From the NCBI GenBank assembly GCA_047626725.1, contig JBLHSG010000022.1:1-64000 (forward strand): a DNA stretch of 64,000 nt, given 5' to 3'. Both the position numbers and the translations under genes were made by a program. Source of the DNA: Ascidiaceihabitans sp034111945 (GTDB taxonomy: Bacteria; Pseudomonadota; Alphaproteobacteria; Rhodobacterales; Rhodobacteraceae). This document shows, piece by piece, positions 25,064-34,296 of the stretch. The stretch's first letter is position 1. The number at the start of each line of letters is the position of its first letter. The notes beneath the pieces were generated by a model, which had not been told where the DNA came from, did no database searches, and saw only the letters and a list, made by a program, of their open reading frames with translations.

Positions 25064-25208
25064 GCCATTTTCGCCGTGTTGCGATTTATCCACACGAACA
25101 ATGGCCACGAAGTCATTGATTCTTGCATAAAAAAACAAACTGGTGCAGGGTCACTACAATCTGGGCGAAAAGACCCAATTCCGAGGCGTGATCAAAAAGG
25201 CAGGTCAC

Positions 25209-26645
25209 ATGAAAATTGATAAGCTATTCAAAGCGGCCCTTTTGGGGCTGTCTATATCCGTATCACCACTTGCAGTTTTCACTGCAAGCGAAGGGTGGGC
25301 GAATAATATCCGTGTGCTAAAACAGGGAACATCGCGCTCGCTTGACGTGCCGATGAACCGTGCCGTGGTTGTCGAAAGCGACGTTCCGTTTGCGGAACTT
25401 AGCATCGCAAATCCGGGCATCGCCGACATCTCGTCGCTGTCTGATCGCACCATTTATGTGTTGGGCAAATCGCCGGGCCTTACGACGCTGACATTGCTGG
25501 ATGCGTCTGGTCAATTGATCACAAACGTCGATGTGCGTGTGTCTGCCGACATTTCAGAATTCAAAGAACGGCTGCGTCAGATCCTTCCTGGTGAAAAGAT
25601 CGAAGTCCGCACCGCGAACGACGGCATTGTGATGTCTGGCATTGTGTCCAGTTCGTCGCGCCTGCAACGCGCGCTGGATTTGGCCGAACGCTACGCCCCT
25701 GAACGTGTGTCAAACTTGATGAGCGTCGGTGGCATTCAGCAAGTTATGTTGAAAGTTCGCTTTGCAGAAATGCAGCGTAACGTATCGAAATCATTAAGTT
25801 CTTCGCTTGCGATCAATAAATCTGTAGGTGGCCTTGGCGTCAACGCGGGTTCTGGATCAAACGTGACATCCGGTGGTATCGGGACGGCCCTTGGCGGCAA
25901 CGTTCCTGCGACAAACACCAACAACGGCGCGATTTTGTTCGGCTTTAACGCAGGTTCGACCCAAGTCGGCATCCTGCTCGAAGCGCTCGAGACAAAAGGC
26001 GTTGTGCGCACCCTTGCGGAACCGAACCTTGTTGCCCTGTCAGGTCAAGAAGCGAAATTTCTGGCCGGCGGCGAATATCCAGTGCCTGTCAGCCAAGACA
26101 ACGGCGCAATCACAGTTGAATACAAACCTTTCGGCGTCGAACTTAACTTTATCCCGCGCGTTGTGGATAAAGATTTGATCAACCTCGAACTTGAGGCCGC
26201 GGTGTCCGCAATTGACCCGACAAACAGCTTTACCACAAACGGTGGCCTGTCGATCGACGCATTCTCGCGACGTGAAACTTCCACAACGGTAGAACTGCGC
26301 GACGGCGAAAGCTTTGCGATCGCAGGTTTGTTGCAAGACGACTTTACCGACGATAATTCGCAACTGCCCTGGATCGGCGATGTCCCCGTTTTGGGCGCAC
26401 TGTTCCGTTCGGCCAGTTATCAGCGCAGCCAGACCGAGTTGGTGATCATTATCACCGCACATTTGGTGACCCCTACCCGCGGTGATGTGTTGTCATTGCC
26501 GACGGACCGGATCAAACCGCCTAGTGAAAAAGACTTGTTCCTGTTTGGGCGTACATCCGCCGGCACACGCACACCTAAAAAGGGTGCTGCTGCCGAGGTT
26601 GCAAAACAGGACTTCAGTGGTTCATATGGTTATGTTCTGGACTAA
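25209..26645 (+). CDS. cpaC: Flp pilus outer-membrane secretin CpaC (RcpA)
   Basis: A 478-residue outer-membrane secretin that forms the pore for the Flp pilus. A signal peptide covers about 1-33 (LGLSISVSPLAVFTASEGWA), followed by an N-terminal domain with NRAVVVESDVPFAELSIANP, a BON-like part, and the C-terminal secretin domain with LEALETKGVVRTLAEPNLVAL near 257-277, GGEYPVPV and the ending FRSASYQRSQTELVIIITAHLV. I start at ATG 25209, which has AAGGCAGG ahead; an in-frame ATG at 25143 lacks a site. Length is typical. Confidence 0.94.
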   Translation: MKIDKLFKAALLGLSISVSPLAVFTASEGWANNIRVLKQGTSRSLDVPMNRAVVVESDVPFAELSIANPGIADISSLSDRTIYVLGKSPGLTTLTLLDASGQLITNVDVRVSADISEFKERLRQILPGEKIEVRTANDGIVMSGIVSSSSRLQRALDLAERYAPERVSNLMSVGGIQQVMLKVRFAEMQRNVSKSLSSSLAINKSVGGLGVNAGSGSNVTSGGIGTALGGNVPATNTNNGAILFGFNAGSTQVGILLEALETKGVVRTLAEPNLVALSGQEAKFLAGGEYPVPVSQDNGAITVEYKPFGVELNFIPRVVDKDLINLELEAAVSAIDPTNSFTTNGGLSIDAFSRRETSTTVELRDGESFAIAGLLQDDFTDDNSQLPWIGDVPVLGALFRSASYQRSQTELVIIITAHLVTPTRGDVLSLPTDRIKPPSEKDLFLFGRTSAGTRTPKKGAAAEVAKQDFSGSYGYVLD

Positions 26646-26664
26646 CAAAAAGCAGATCGTGAAA

Positions 26665-27348
26665 ATGCAGCTGACCAAGCGTACAAAATTTCGCCTAAGC
26701 GCCCTCGCCGCCATTACGGTTGGCGTGGCCGCCTGTGCGCCCAGCAGTGATCCTGTTTACACGCAGTTTTATCGCGAGGCAGGTGCCCTAACGGACACTG
26801 GCCAGTTCGGCAATGCGACGCTGAACAACACGCTGATTCAAACCGGTGAACGCCAGTATACCTTTGATTTGGCTAACAGATTCTCCTCCGAGGTCCTGAC
26901 GACAGTGAACTTTGCGTTTAACAGCGCGACACTGGATGCAGGTTCGCGCGATACGTTGCGTGAACAGGCGCGTTGGATCCGTCAGTTCCCGGAAATCCGC
27001 TTTCGGGTTTATGGGCATACGGACGCTGTGGGTGGATCCGGCTTTAACAAACGTCTGGGACAACAACGCGCAAATGCGGTTGTTAGCTATTTGACGACCC
27101 AAGGAATCAGCCGCAAACGCCTCGAGGCTGTGTCCTCGTTTGGCGAAACCCAGCCGTTGATCGTGACGCAGGGGCGTGAGCGCCGCAATCGTCGCACCGT
27201 GACTGAAGTGACCGGCTTTGTTAATTCGCACCAAAATGTGCTGGACGGTAAGTACGCCCAGATCATTTATCGCGACTATCTGAACAGTGCGACAGCACCT
27301 TCCCAGCTCGAGACCATTTCCGGGTCCGATCTGCGCACAGAACAGTAA
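26665..27348 (+). CDS. OmpA family lipoprotein of the Tad locus
   Basis: A 227-residue protein with a lipoprotein signal (VGVAAC, cysteine near residue 20) and a C-terminal OmpA domain that binds peptidoglycan: VNFAFNSATLD near 82, YGHTDAVGGSGFNKRLGQQRA near 116-136 and RERRNRRTVTEV near 170. It lies between cpaC and cpaE and probably ties the secretin to the wall. The ATG at 26665 is 20 bases after cpaC; a GTG two codons earlier and upstream ATGs inside cpaC are alternatives. Similar genes occur in other Roseobacter Tad loci. Confidence 0.85.
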   Translation: MQLTKRTKFRLSALAAITVGVAACAPSSDPVYTQFYREAGALTDTGQFGNATLNNTLIQTGERQYTFDLANRFSSEVLTTVNFAFNSATLDAGSRDTLREQARWIRQFPEIRFRVYGHTDAVGGSGFNKRLGQQRANAVVSYLTTQGISRKRLEAVSSFGETQPLIVTQGRERRNRRTVTEVTGFVNSHQNVLDGKYAQIIYRDYLNSATAPSQLETISGSDLRTEQ

Positions 27349-27366
27349 AATTTTCTGAACAATTAC

Positions 27367-27390
27367 GCTCTGCTGCCATTGCGGCAGAGC
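27367..27390 (+). terminator. Hairpin after the OmpA-like gene
   Basis: GCTCTGCTGC and GCGGCAGAGC form a 10-base-pair stem (one G-U) with loop CATT, 18 bases after the stop. No T-run follows. The remaining 200 bases before cpaE hold no recognisable gene. Confidence 0.5.
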
Positions 27391-27591
27391 GAGACAATAC
27401 AACCTAAAAAGGGTTGATCGTCCCAAGATACCAAACAATTGGTTTGTTTCGGCCCCAATCTCGCCCAAGTTCACCGACATATTCACTGCAATAGGACAAA
27501 TGCGTCTGGCCAAAGTTGCCGGATGCGGGCGCCAAGCGAGTGATGACATCATGCCATTTCCCGCCGTGCCATTAGCAAAGGACGACTGGCA

Positions 27592-28827
27592 ATGAGCAGT
27601 GTTATGCCGCAACCCGAATCCGCACCCATCGTGGCCTGCACCGTCAGCCGCGATGTGCAGAATTTTGACTTGCTTATCGAAGACATGGAAACAGCGCTTG
27701 GCGAAAGCTGGGGCGATCTTGGCTTTGCAGAAGCATTGGCGTTTTTCGGTCAGCCCGAAGCTGAGGCCATGGAATTTATCGCATTGGCGATGGATGACAC
27801 CGATGAAGATAACCTTGTTTTAATGGGCGAAATCATCACTCAAGCCAAAAAGCGCGATATCAAGGTCATCTTGATTGCCGAAGATGTGACACCCGCATCG
27901 CTGCATTCATTGCTGCGCAAAGGCGCTGACGAATTTGTGCCCTATCCGTTGCCAGAAGGTGAATTGCAGCAGGCGATCGATCATGTGCGCGCTGCAAATG
28001 CTCCGGTTTTGGCCCCTGCCCCGACAACCCAACTCAAGGCTGGTGCCAACAAAGATGGCGCAGTAATTGTTAGCCACGGTTTGGCAGGCGGAACTGGTGC
28101 GACCACATTGGCCGTGAACCTTGCCTGGGAACTGGCGACAATTGATGGTGACAATTCGCCGTCAGTTTGCCTGATTGATCTGGATTTGCAATTTGGCGCT
28201 GTGTCGACGTTCCTTGACCTCGCGCGCCGTGAAATTGTCTATGATATGTTGTCAGATACTGAAAACCTGGACGCCGAAATTTTCGCGCAATCCTTGTTAA
28301 GCTATCAAGACAAGTTGCAGGTTTTGACCGCCCCATCAGATATGTTGCCGCTGGACCTGTTGGGCCCGGATGACATCAGCCGCGTAATCAAAATGGCCCG
28401 CGCGCACTTTGATTATGTCGTGATTGACATGCCATCGACGCTGGTTCAATGGAGCGAAACAGTGCTTCAGGCCGCACATGTTTACTTTGCCACCATCGAA
28501 TTGGACATGCGGTCCGCACAAAACACGCTGCGCTTTAAACGCACCCTTCAATCCGAAGAACTACCGGTTGAAAAACTGCGTTACGTGATGAACCGCGCAC
28601 CAAAATTTACAGACCTAAGCGGCAAAAGCCGGATTAAACGCATGGCAGAAAGCCTTGATATCGCGATCGAACTTCAACTGCCGGACGGCGGCAAACCGAT
28701 CACACAAGGCAGCGATCACGGCCTCCCTTTGGCCACCTCTGCACCAAAAAATCCGTTGCGTCGCGAAATCGCCAAACTGGCGGCATCCATCCATGAACTT
28801 AAAGAAGAACAAGCCAAAGCGGCTTGA
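27592..28827 (+). CDS. cpaE: Flp pilus assembly protein CpaE (TadZ-like ATPase)
   Basis: A 411-residue MinD/ParA-type protein that places the Tad machine, often at a pole. The first ~130 residues look like a receiver-type fold (IKVILIAEDVTPASLHSLL, GADEFVPYPLP). The ATPase part has the P-loop SHGLAGGTGATTLAVNLAW near 161-179, where the usual lysine is replaced by Ala, then SVCLIDLDLQFGAVSTF and VVIDMPSTLVQWSE. Deviant P-loops are known in this family. It is 19 bases before cpaF and the start is preceded by AAAGGACGACTGGC. Confidence 0.92.
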   Translation: MSSVMPQPESAPIVACTVSRDVQNFDLLIEDMETALGESWGDLGFAEALAFFGQPEAEAMEFIALAMDDTDEDNLVLMGEIITQAKKRDIKVILIAEDVTPASLHSLLRKGADEFVPYPLPEGELQQAIDHVRAANAPVLAPAPTTQLKAGANKDGAVIVSHGLAGGTGATTLAVNLAWELATIDGDNSPSVCLIDLDLQFGAVSTFLDLARREIVYDMLSDTENLDAEIFAQSLLSYQDKLQVLTAPSDMLPLDLLGPDDISRVIKMARAHFDYVVIDMPSTLVQWSETVLQAAHVYFATIELDMRSAQNTLRFKRTLQSEELPVEKLRYVMNRAPKFTDLSGKSRIKRMAESLDIAIELQLPDGGKPITQGSDHGLPLATSAPKNPLRREIAKLAASIHELKEEQAKAA

Positions 28828-28846
28828 TCTTAAACGGGGCATTTAA

Positions 28847-30292
28847 ATGTTTTCCAAGTACAAAAAATCCGCAGGGCCAAAGCCAGTTGCAGTCGCCGCA
28901 GAACCCGTCGAAAAAGTGACGGAACTGCCGGTTGCCGTGGCCGATCCATCCAAAGTTGCGCGCAAAGCACCGCCACAAGCGGCCGCACAAGTGACGCCGA
29001 TGGACAAAGAAAAGAAGCGCAAGGAGCGCATGGGCGAACTGAAGCTCGAATTGCACCGGGTTTTGTTGGACAACTTGAACCTTGCCGCGTTGGAGCATGC
29101 ATCTGAGGCCGACTTGCGCCAGGAAATTCAGTCGATCACGTCTGAGTTCCTTGAGGAAAAGACGATCATCCTCAACCGCGAAGATCGCCAGACCTTGAAC
29201 CAAGAGCTGTACGACGAAGTGACCGGCCTTGGCCCACTTGAAACTCTACTCAAAGACGACACCGTGAACGATATTCTGGTGAACGGTCCGAAACAGATTT
29301 TTGTCGAACGTGACGGCAAGCTGCAATTGACCGAAGTGACGTTTAAAGACGAGCGCCATCTGCTTCGCATCATTGATAAAATCGTTTCCGCTGTTGGCCG
29401 TCGTGTCGATGAATCAAACCCCTACGTGGATGCGCGCCTAAAAGATGGGTCGCGTTTTAACGCCATGGTGCCCCCGGTGGCCGTCGATGGCAGCCTGGTT
29501 TCCATTCGTAAGTTCAAAAAAGACAAGTTGGGTATTGATGACTTGGTCAATTTTGGGGCTTTCACCGAAGAGATGGCCGCATATCTACAAGCGGCTGTGG
29601 CTACTCGTCTGAACATTATCGTCTCTGGCGGTACCGGTTCTGGTAAAACGACCACGCTGAACGCGCTGTCATCGTTCATCGATAACGACGAACGTATCCT
29701 GACAATCGAAGACACGGCCGAACTTCAGCTGCAACAAACCCACGTTGGCCGGATGGAAAGCCGCCCGCCAAACGTTGAGGGCAAAGGCGAAGTATCCCCG
29801 CGCGATTGTTTGAAAAACGCACTGCGTATGCGCCCGGACCGGATCATCGTTGGGGAAACCCGCGGCGAAGAAGTTATCGATATGTTGCAGGCCATGAACA
29901 CAGGTCACGACGGATCAATGACCACAATTCACGCCAACTCTGCGCGTGATGGTGTGTCGCGTCTGGAAAACATGATCGCAATGGCCGGTATCGAAATGCC
30001 CCTAAAGGCCGTGCGGTCGCAGGTTTCAAGCGCTGTGAACTTGATCGTTCAGGCCTCGCGTTTGCAAGACGGATCGCGTCGCATGACGTCGATCACTGAA
30101 ATCACCGGCATGGAAGGCGATGTTATTTCGATGCAAGAAATCTTTCGTTATCAACGTGTTGGACTGACGCCAGACAACAAAATCATCGGTCATTTCACCG
30201 CAACAGGCGTGCGCAGTCACTATGCCGAACGCTTCCGTATGTGGGGATATGATTTGCCCGCAGCCATCTACGAACCCGTAGCAGCCCAATAA
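28847..30292 (+). CDS. cpaF: Flp pilus assembly ATPase CpaF (TadA)
   Basis: A 481-residue cytosolic secretion ATPase of the GspE/VirB11 family that powers pilus extension and retraction. A charged Ala/Pro-rich N-terminal part precedes the N-terminal domain (LGPLETLLKDDTVNDILVNG) and the core, with Walker A GGTGSGKTTTLNAL near 261-274, the Asp box ILTIEDTAELQL, Walker B LRMRPDRIIVGETRGEE near 330 and the His box MNTGHDGSMTTIHANS. All motifs are intact. It is followed by the two membrane platform genes. Confidence 0.97.
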   Translation: MFSKYKKSAGPKPVAVAAEPVEKVTELPVAVADPSKVARKAPPQAAAQVTPMDKEKKRKERMGELKLELHRVLLDNLNLAALEHASEADLRQEIQSITSEFLEEKTIILNREDRQTLNQELYDEVTGLGPLETLLKDDTVNDILVNGPKQIFVERDGKLQLTEVTFKDERHLLRIIDKIVSAVGRRVDESNPYVDARLKDGSRFNAMVPPVAVDGSLVSIRKFKKDKLGIDDLVNFGAFTEEMAAYLQAAVATRLNIIVSGGTGSGKTTTLNALSSFIDNDERILTIEDTAELQLQQTHVGRMESRPPNVEGKGEVSPRDCLKNALRMRPDRIIVGETRGEEVIDMLQAMNTGHDGSMTTIHANSARDGVSRLENMIAMAGIEMPLKAVRSQVSSAVNLIVQASRLQDGSRRMTSITEITGMEGDVISMQEIFRYQRVGLTPDNKIIGHFTATGVRSHYAERFRMWGYDLPAAIYEPVAAQ

Positions 30293-30304
30293 GGAGCAAA
30301 GATT

Positions 30305-31267
30305 ATGAGCGCAGAACCAATCATTTATGGCCTGATCTTTATCGCTGTTTTGGCGCTGGTCGAAGGCATCTACCTTGTCGCATTTGGCAAATCCATCAGC
30401 CTGAACAGCCGCGTCAATCGACGCCTCGAGATGCTGAACAAAGGCGGTCGTCGCGAAGAAGTTTTGGACCAGTTGCGCAAAGAAATGCAGCAACACATGA
30501 ATTCCAAATCAATTCCGCTGTATTCGCTGCTGTCCTCAAAGGCACAAAAAGCCGCGATCGCATTTACACCACAGCAATTGATTATGATCATGGGGGCCCT
30601 CAGCGTTGTGGCCTTTATCGGTCTTAGCATCGGGACGGAAACGCAACTGCCGCTGCGCATTGTCGTGTCATTTGGCATCGGTATTGGCGCGGTCTATTTC
30701 TGGGTCAACGCCAAGGCTGGCAAACGTCTCAGCATGATCGAAGAACAACTGCCTGACGCCGTTGAACTGATGGTTCGATCGCTTAAGGTCGGGCACCCGT
30801 TTGTGTCTGCCGTACAGATTGTAGCCAAAGAAGTTCAGGATCCTTTGGGGTCTGAATTCGGGGTCATCGCGGACGAAGCCGCCTATGGTCGCGACGTGGG
30901 TGAAGCCCTGAAAGACATGGCAGAACGCCTTGATATGCAAGATTTACGTTTCCTTGCGGTGGCCGTGACCATCCAGCAGCAATCCGGTGGTAACCTGGCT
31001 GAAATTCTGGCCGGCCTTGCGCTGGTTATTCGTGCCCGTTTTCGTCTGTTCCGTCGGGTAAAAGCGATCACGGCAGAGGCGAAATGGTCCGGCAAATTCT
31101 TGTCCGGCTTCCCCCTGATGGCGCTGGTCGTTATCAACCTTGGCGATCCGCATTACTACGACGAAGTCCGGGATCACCCCTACTTTATCCCTGCGTGCAT
31201 AGCCGTCGGCATGTTCTTGTGCGTCAATCTTTTTGTCATGCGCATGCTGACAAATATCAAAGTTTAA
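30305..31267 (+). CDS. tadB: Tad inner-membrane platform protein TadB
   Basis: A 320-residue membrane protein of the type II secretion F family. It has an N-terminal helix (IIYGLIFIAVLALVEGIYL), two more near 95-140, the T2SSF core with EEQLPDAVELMVRSLKVGHPF near 148-168 and a C-terminal helix pair. It anchors the CpaF ATPase to the membrane with TadC. The gene starts 12 bases after cpaF behind AAGGAGC, and the next start is 12 bases after its stop. Confidence 0.93.
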   Translation: MSAEPIIYGLIFIAVLALVEGIYLVAFGKSISLNSRVNRRLEMLNKGGRREEVLDQLRKEMQQHMNSKSIPLYSLLSSKAQKAAIAFTPQQLIMIMGALSVVAFIGLSIGTETQLPLRIVVSFGIGIGAVYFWVNAKAGKRLSMIEEQLPDAVELMVRSLKVGHPFVSAVQIVAKEVQDPLGSEFGVIADEAAYGRDVGEALKDMAERLDMQDLRFLAVAVTIQQQSGGNLAEILAGLALVIRARFRLFRRVKAITAEAKWSGKFLSGFPLMALVVINLGDPHYYDEVRDHPYFIPACIAVGMFLCVNLFVMRMLTNIKV

Positions 31268-31279
31268 GGAGCGCGCGTT

Positions 31280-32242
31280 ATGGAATTTATTACCAATCTG
31301 CTTGGTCCATTCGGGCCGATCATCATCGCAGGCGTCTTGGGTCTGGTGATGATTGTTATGACCGTCATGATGATGATGCGTCAGCCCGAAGATCCACTGA
31401 CCAAACTCAAACGCACTGCAAATGGTCAAGACATCGGCGAATCCCGCGAAAAATTGCGCCAAGGTGGGCACAACGAACAGCTGGATAAATTCGCCAGCTT
31501 CCTAGAACCAAAAGACGTCGCAGAGCTGAGTAAAAAGCAACTGGAACTGCGCCAAGCGGGCTATCAGTCAAAAGATGCTGTGCGGTTTTTCCACTTTGCC
31601 CAGTTCGCGCTTGGCATCATTGGTTTGATCCTGGGTGCCATCTACATCACCCAATTCCTTGGTGCTGACGGTGCTGAGGTATCGACCAAAAAGATGATCA
31701 TGTACGGCGTTGGCCCCGGTGGTATCGGATATTATCTGCCACAATACTGGATCACACGCCGCGTCGAAGAACGCAAAGAACAGATTACCGCAGGCTTTCC
31801 AGACAGCCTCGATATGATGTTGGTCTGCGTCGAAGCTGGTCAATCGCTTGACCAATCTATCGTGCGTGTGGCCCGCGAATTGCGCGCCTCCTACCCCGCA
31901 CTGGCCGAAGAATTCGAAGTCGTCGCTTACGAAATGAAAGCCGGTAAAGACAAAGTCACCGTGCTGAATGACATGGGCGAACGTTGCGGCGTGCAAGATG
32001 TGGCATCGTTTGTGACCGTTTTGGTCCAATCCGCCACCTTCGGGACGTCGATTGCCGATGCTTTGCGGGTTTATGCGAGCGAAATGCGTGACAAACGCGT
32101 CATGCGTGCAGAAGAAGCCGCAAACAAGTTGCCAACAAAGATGACCTTGGCCACAATGATGTTAACCGTGCCGCCCCTGCTGATTATTCTGGTTGGGCCG
32201 TCTGTGCATGGCATTACGCAGCTGGGCAATATGGGCAATTAA
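31280..32242 (+). CDS. tadC: Tad inner-membrane platform protein TadC
   Basis: A 320-residue T2SSF protein paired with TadB. It begins with a hydrophobic helix (GPFGPIIIAGVLGLVMIVMTV), has two helices around 110-155, the core FPDSLDMMLVCVEAGQSLDQS near 172-192 and a last helix in TLATMMLTVPPLLIILVGPS. AAGGAGCGCGC precedes the ATG. The order cpaF-tadB-tadC is standard for this pilus class. Confidence 0.93.
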   Translation: MEFITNLLGPFGPIIIAGVLGLVMIVMTVMMMMRQPEDPLTKLKRTANGQDIGESREKLRQGGHNEQLDKFASFLEPKDVAELSKKQLELRQAGYQSKDAVRFFHFAQFALGIIGLILGAIYITQFLGADGAEVSTKKMIMYGVGPGGIGYYLPQYWITRRVEERKEQITAGFPDSLDMMLVCVEAGQSLDQSIVRVARELRASYPALAEEFEVVAYEMKAGKDKVTVLNDMGERCGVQDVASFVTVLVQSATFGTSIADALRVYASEMRDKRVMRAEEAANKLPTKMTLATMMLTVPPLLIILVGPSVHGITQLGNMGN

Positions 32243-32245
32243 TAA

Positions 32246-32815
32246 ATGAAATCAAACCTTTGGCGCGCCTCTTGTGCCGCCCTATTGGTTATCGGAACTG
32301 CCGCCTGTTCACCGGGCGGCATTTCTGCGTCTGAGGATGGGTTGTTTGCGCCGGGCGTTGATCACAGCGCGCAGGCCGTGAACAGCCTTGATGTTGGGCA
32401 TCGCCTGATTGCAGCGGGCGAACATGAACTTGCGCTCAAGGCATTCACGCGTGCAGCACTTGCGCAGGGCATGAACGGTGAAATCCTGTCCGGTATGGGC
32501 AGTGCAAATCTGGGCTTGGGGCGCTTGGGCCAAGCCGAGGCATTGCTGCGCCGTGCCACCACAGAATACGAACCGACACCCCAAGACTGGAATAATCTGG
32601 GCGTCATTCTGATGGAACGGGGCAAAACCGAAGAAGCGATCCTGATTTTTCGCAAAGCATTTGCACTGGATAGTGGCAAAACAACACAAATCAGGGACAA
32701 TCTGCGCTTAGCGCTCGCAAAATCCGAAAACACAACGTATACTGGGCCTCAAAATAACAATTATAAATTGGTGCGGCGCGGTAGCAGTGACTACCTTATA
32801 TCGCCGACATCATAA
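32246..32815 (+). CDS. TPR lipoprotein of the Tad locus (TadD-like)
   Basis: A 189-residue lipoprotein: signal sequence with lipobox GTAAC (cysteine near 21) and then tetratricopeptide repeats such as HRLIAAGEHELALKAFTRAAL near 53-73, GSANLGLGRLGQAEALLRRA near 88-107 and WNNLGVILMERGKTEEAILI near 116-135. TadD-type lipoproteins act as pilotins for the secretin. It starts three bases after tadC. The N-terminal half of the next gene is a second protein of the same type. Confidence 0.85.
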   Translation: MKSNLWRASCAALLVIGTAACSPGGISASEDGLFAPGVDHSAQAVNSLDVGHRLIAAGEHELALKAFTRAALAQGMNGEILSGMGSANLGLGRLGQAEALLRRATTEYEPTPQDWNNLGVILMERGKTEEAILIFRKAFALDSGKTTQIRDNLRLALAKSENTTYTGPQNNNYKLVRRGSSDYLISPTS

Positions 32816-32845
32816 CCGAGGCAGAGCAGTAAAAGGACGCACAAC

Positions 32846-33703
32846 ATGCGCCACCCTATTTTCGTGTCCGCTACATTAGCGGGGGCGCTTGTCCTATCGG
32901 CATGCGCTGAAAAGAACGCCAACGATACAGTTGCGCGGGCTTTCAAAGACGTAAATGTCGTTGATGAAACCAACCTGACCGACGTGATGTTGACCGTGGC
33001 AGACCCCAACGAGGCGGTCGCCTATTTCACCCGATCTGTTGGCGAAGACCCCAAACGTATTGATTTTCAACGTGGATTGGCCGTTAGCCTGGTCCGCGCA
33101 AAACGCTATACCGAAGCATCCGTAGCCTTTGGCAAACTGGTCAAAATGGACGGGGCCACCGCAAGTGACCGCGTCGATTACGCCGATGCTTTGATCCGTT
33201 CAGGCGATTGGGCCAAGGCGGAAAAGACCCTTGATACCGTGCAACCCACCCACGAGACGTTCAAACGCTACCGTCTCGAAGCGATGGTGGCCGACAGCAA
33301 TCAAGAATGGAAAAAATCCGACAGTTTTTATGAAACCGCTGTGGGCCTTACCACCCGCCCTGCTGGCATCATGAACAACTGGGGTTATTCCAAGCTGACG
33401 CGCGGTGATTTCAAAGACGCAGAACGTTTGTTTGGCGATGCAATTCGTCAGGATCCGACGTTGTTTACCGCAAAAAACAACCTGATTTTGTCGCGCAGTG
33501 CGCAACGTGATTACACTTTGCCGGTCATCCCGATGGATCAAACCGAACGCGCGCAATTGCTGCACACGATGGCCTTGTCCGCGATCAAACAGGGTGATGT
33601 CGAAACCGGAAAAAGCCTGCTGCGCGATGCCATCGACACGCATCCTCAGCATTTTGAAGCCGCCGTGCGCTCTCTTGAGGCGCTCGACAACTCGAACGGC
33701 TAG
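32846..33703 (+). CDS. Second TPR lipoprotein of the Tad locus (TadD-like)
   Basis: A 285-residue lipoprotein with lipobox VLSAC (cysteine near 19) and a series of TPR units, among them DFQRGLAVSLVRAKRYTEAS near 72-91, YADALIRSGDWAKAEKTLD near 112-130 and NNWGYSKLTRGDFKDAERLF near 174-193. Only short motifs are shared with the upstream TPR gene, so the two are not a recent duplication. It probably helps place or stabilise the CpaC secretin. 30 bases separate it from the upstream gene. Confidence 0.85.
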   Translation: MRHPIFVSATLAGALVLSACAEKNANDTVARAFKDVNVVDETNLTDVMLTVADPNEAVAYFTRSVGEDPKRIDFQRGLAVSLVRAKRYTEASVAFGKLVKMDGATASDRVDYADALIRSGDWAKAEKTLDTVQPTHETFKRYRLEAMVADSNQEWKKSDSFYETAVGLTTRPAGIMNNWGYSKLTRGDFKDAERLFGDAIRQDPTLFTAKNNLILSRSAQRDYTLPVIPMDQTERAQLLHTMALSAIKQGDVETGKSLLRDAIDTHPQHFEAAVRSLEALDNSNG

Positions 33704-33711
33704 GTCCGCGC

Positions 33712-34209
33712 ATGTCTGCTACAGTTTATTCCGCCCTATGGTTCTTGCCGTTTGTTCTGCCGATTTGCTTTTACGTGGCATTTACCGACATGCGCGAGAT
33801 GCGCATTACCAACCAGGCAGTGCTCGCGTTGGGGGCCGTGTTTTTGATCGTCGGATTGGTCGCTTTGCCGTTTGATGTGTACCTGTGGCGTTTGGTGCAA
33901 TTGGTGATCGTTTTGATCGTGACGTTTATTCTAAACGCGGCCGGTGCCATGGGTGCGGGTGATTCAAAGTTCATCGCGGTCGCAGCACCGTTTGTGGCCC
34001 AAGGCGACGTGCGCCTGCTGATCCCAATGTTCTGCGTGATTTTATTGGCGGCAGTCGCGGCCCACAGGCTGGCCAAATACACTCCATTGCGTCGTATGGC
34101 CCCCGAGTGGAAAAGCTGGGAACAAGGTAAGAAATTCCCGATGGGTTTGGCGCTTGCCATGACTTTGGGATGCTACTTGTGCTTTGCCGCGGCGTTTGGC
34201 GCAGCCTAA
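33712..34209 (+). CDS. cpaA: Prepilin peptidase CpaA (A24 family)
   Basis: A 165-residue polytopic membrane aspartic protease that removes the leader of the Flp pilins. The two active-site aspartates are in FTDMREMRITNQ (D26) and MGAGDSKF (about D84). Several hydrophobic helices surround them, and the short form lacks the methyltransferase domain of longer PilD enzymes, as expected for CpaA. It follows the second TPR lipoprotein by eight bases. It should process both pilins at the Gly-Ala bond. Confidence 0.92.
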   Translation: MSATVYSALWFLPFVLPICFYVAFTDMREMRITNQAVLALGAVFLIVGLVALPFDVYLWRLVQLVIVLIVTFILNAAGAMGAGDSKFIAVAAPFVAQGDVRLLIPMFCVILLAAVAAHRLAKYTPLRRMAPEWKSWEQGKKFPMGLALAMTLGCYLCFAAAFGAA

Positions 34210-34296
34210 ACCGACAATCCGCGCGTTCAGGCCACATTGTTGACGAAAATGCCTGCTATCACCGGATTTAGATCACAGAGTCAAAGGCCGTTTAAA

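Noticed and set aside
26788..27612. A 274-codon minus-strand frame across the OmpA-like gene
   Set aside because: It overlaps a clear lipoprotein gene on the other strand, and includes the cpaE leader; no motif is seen.
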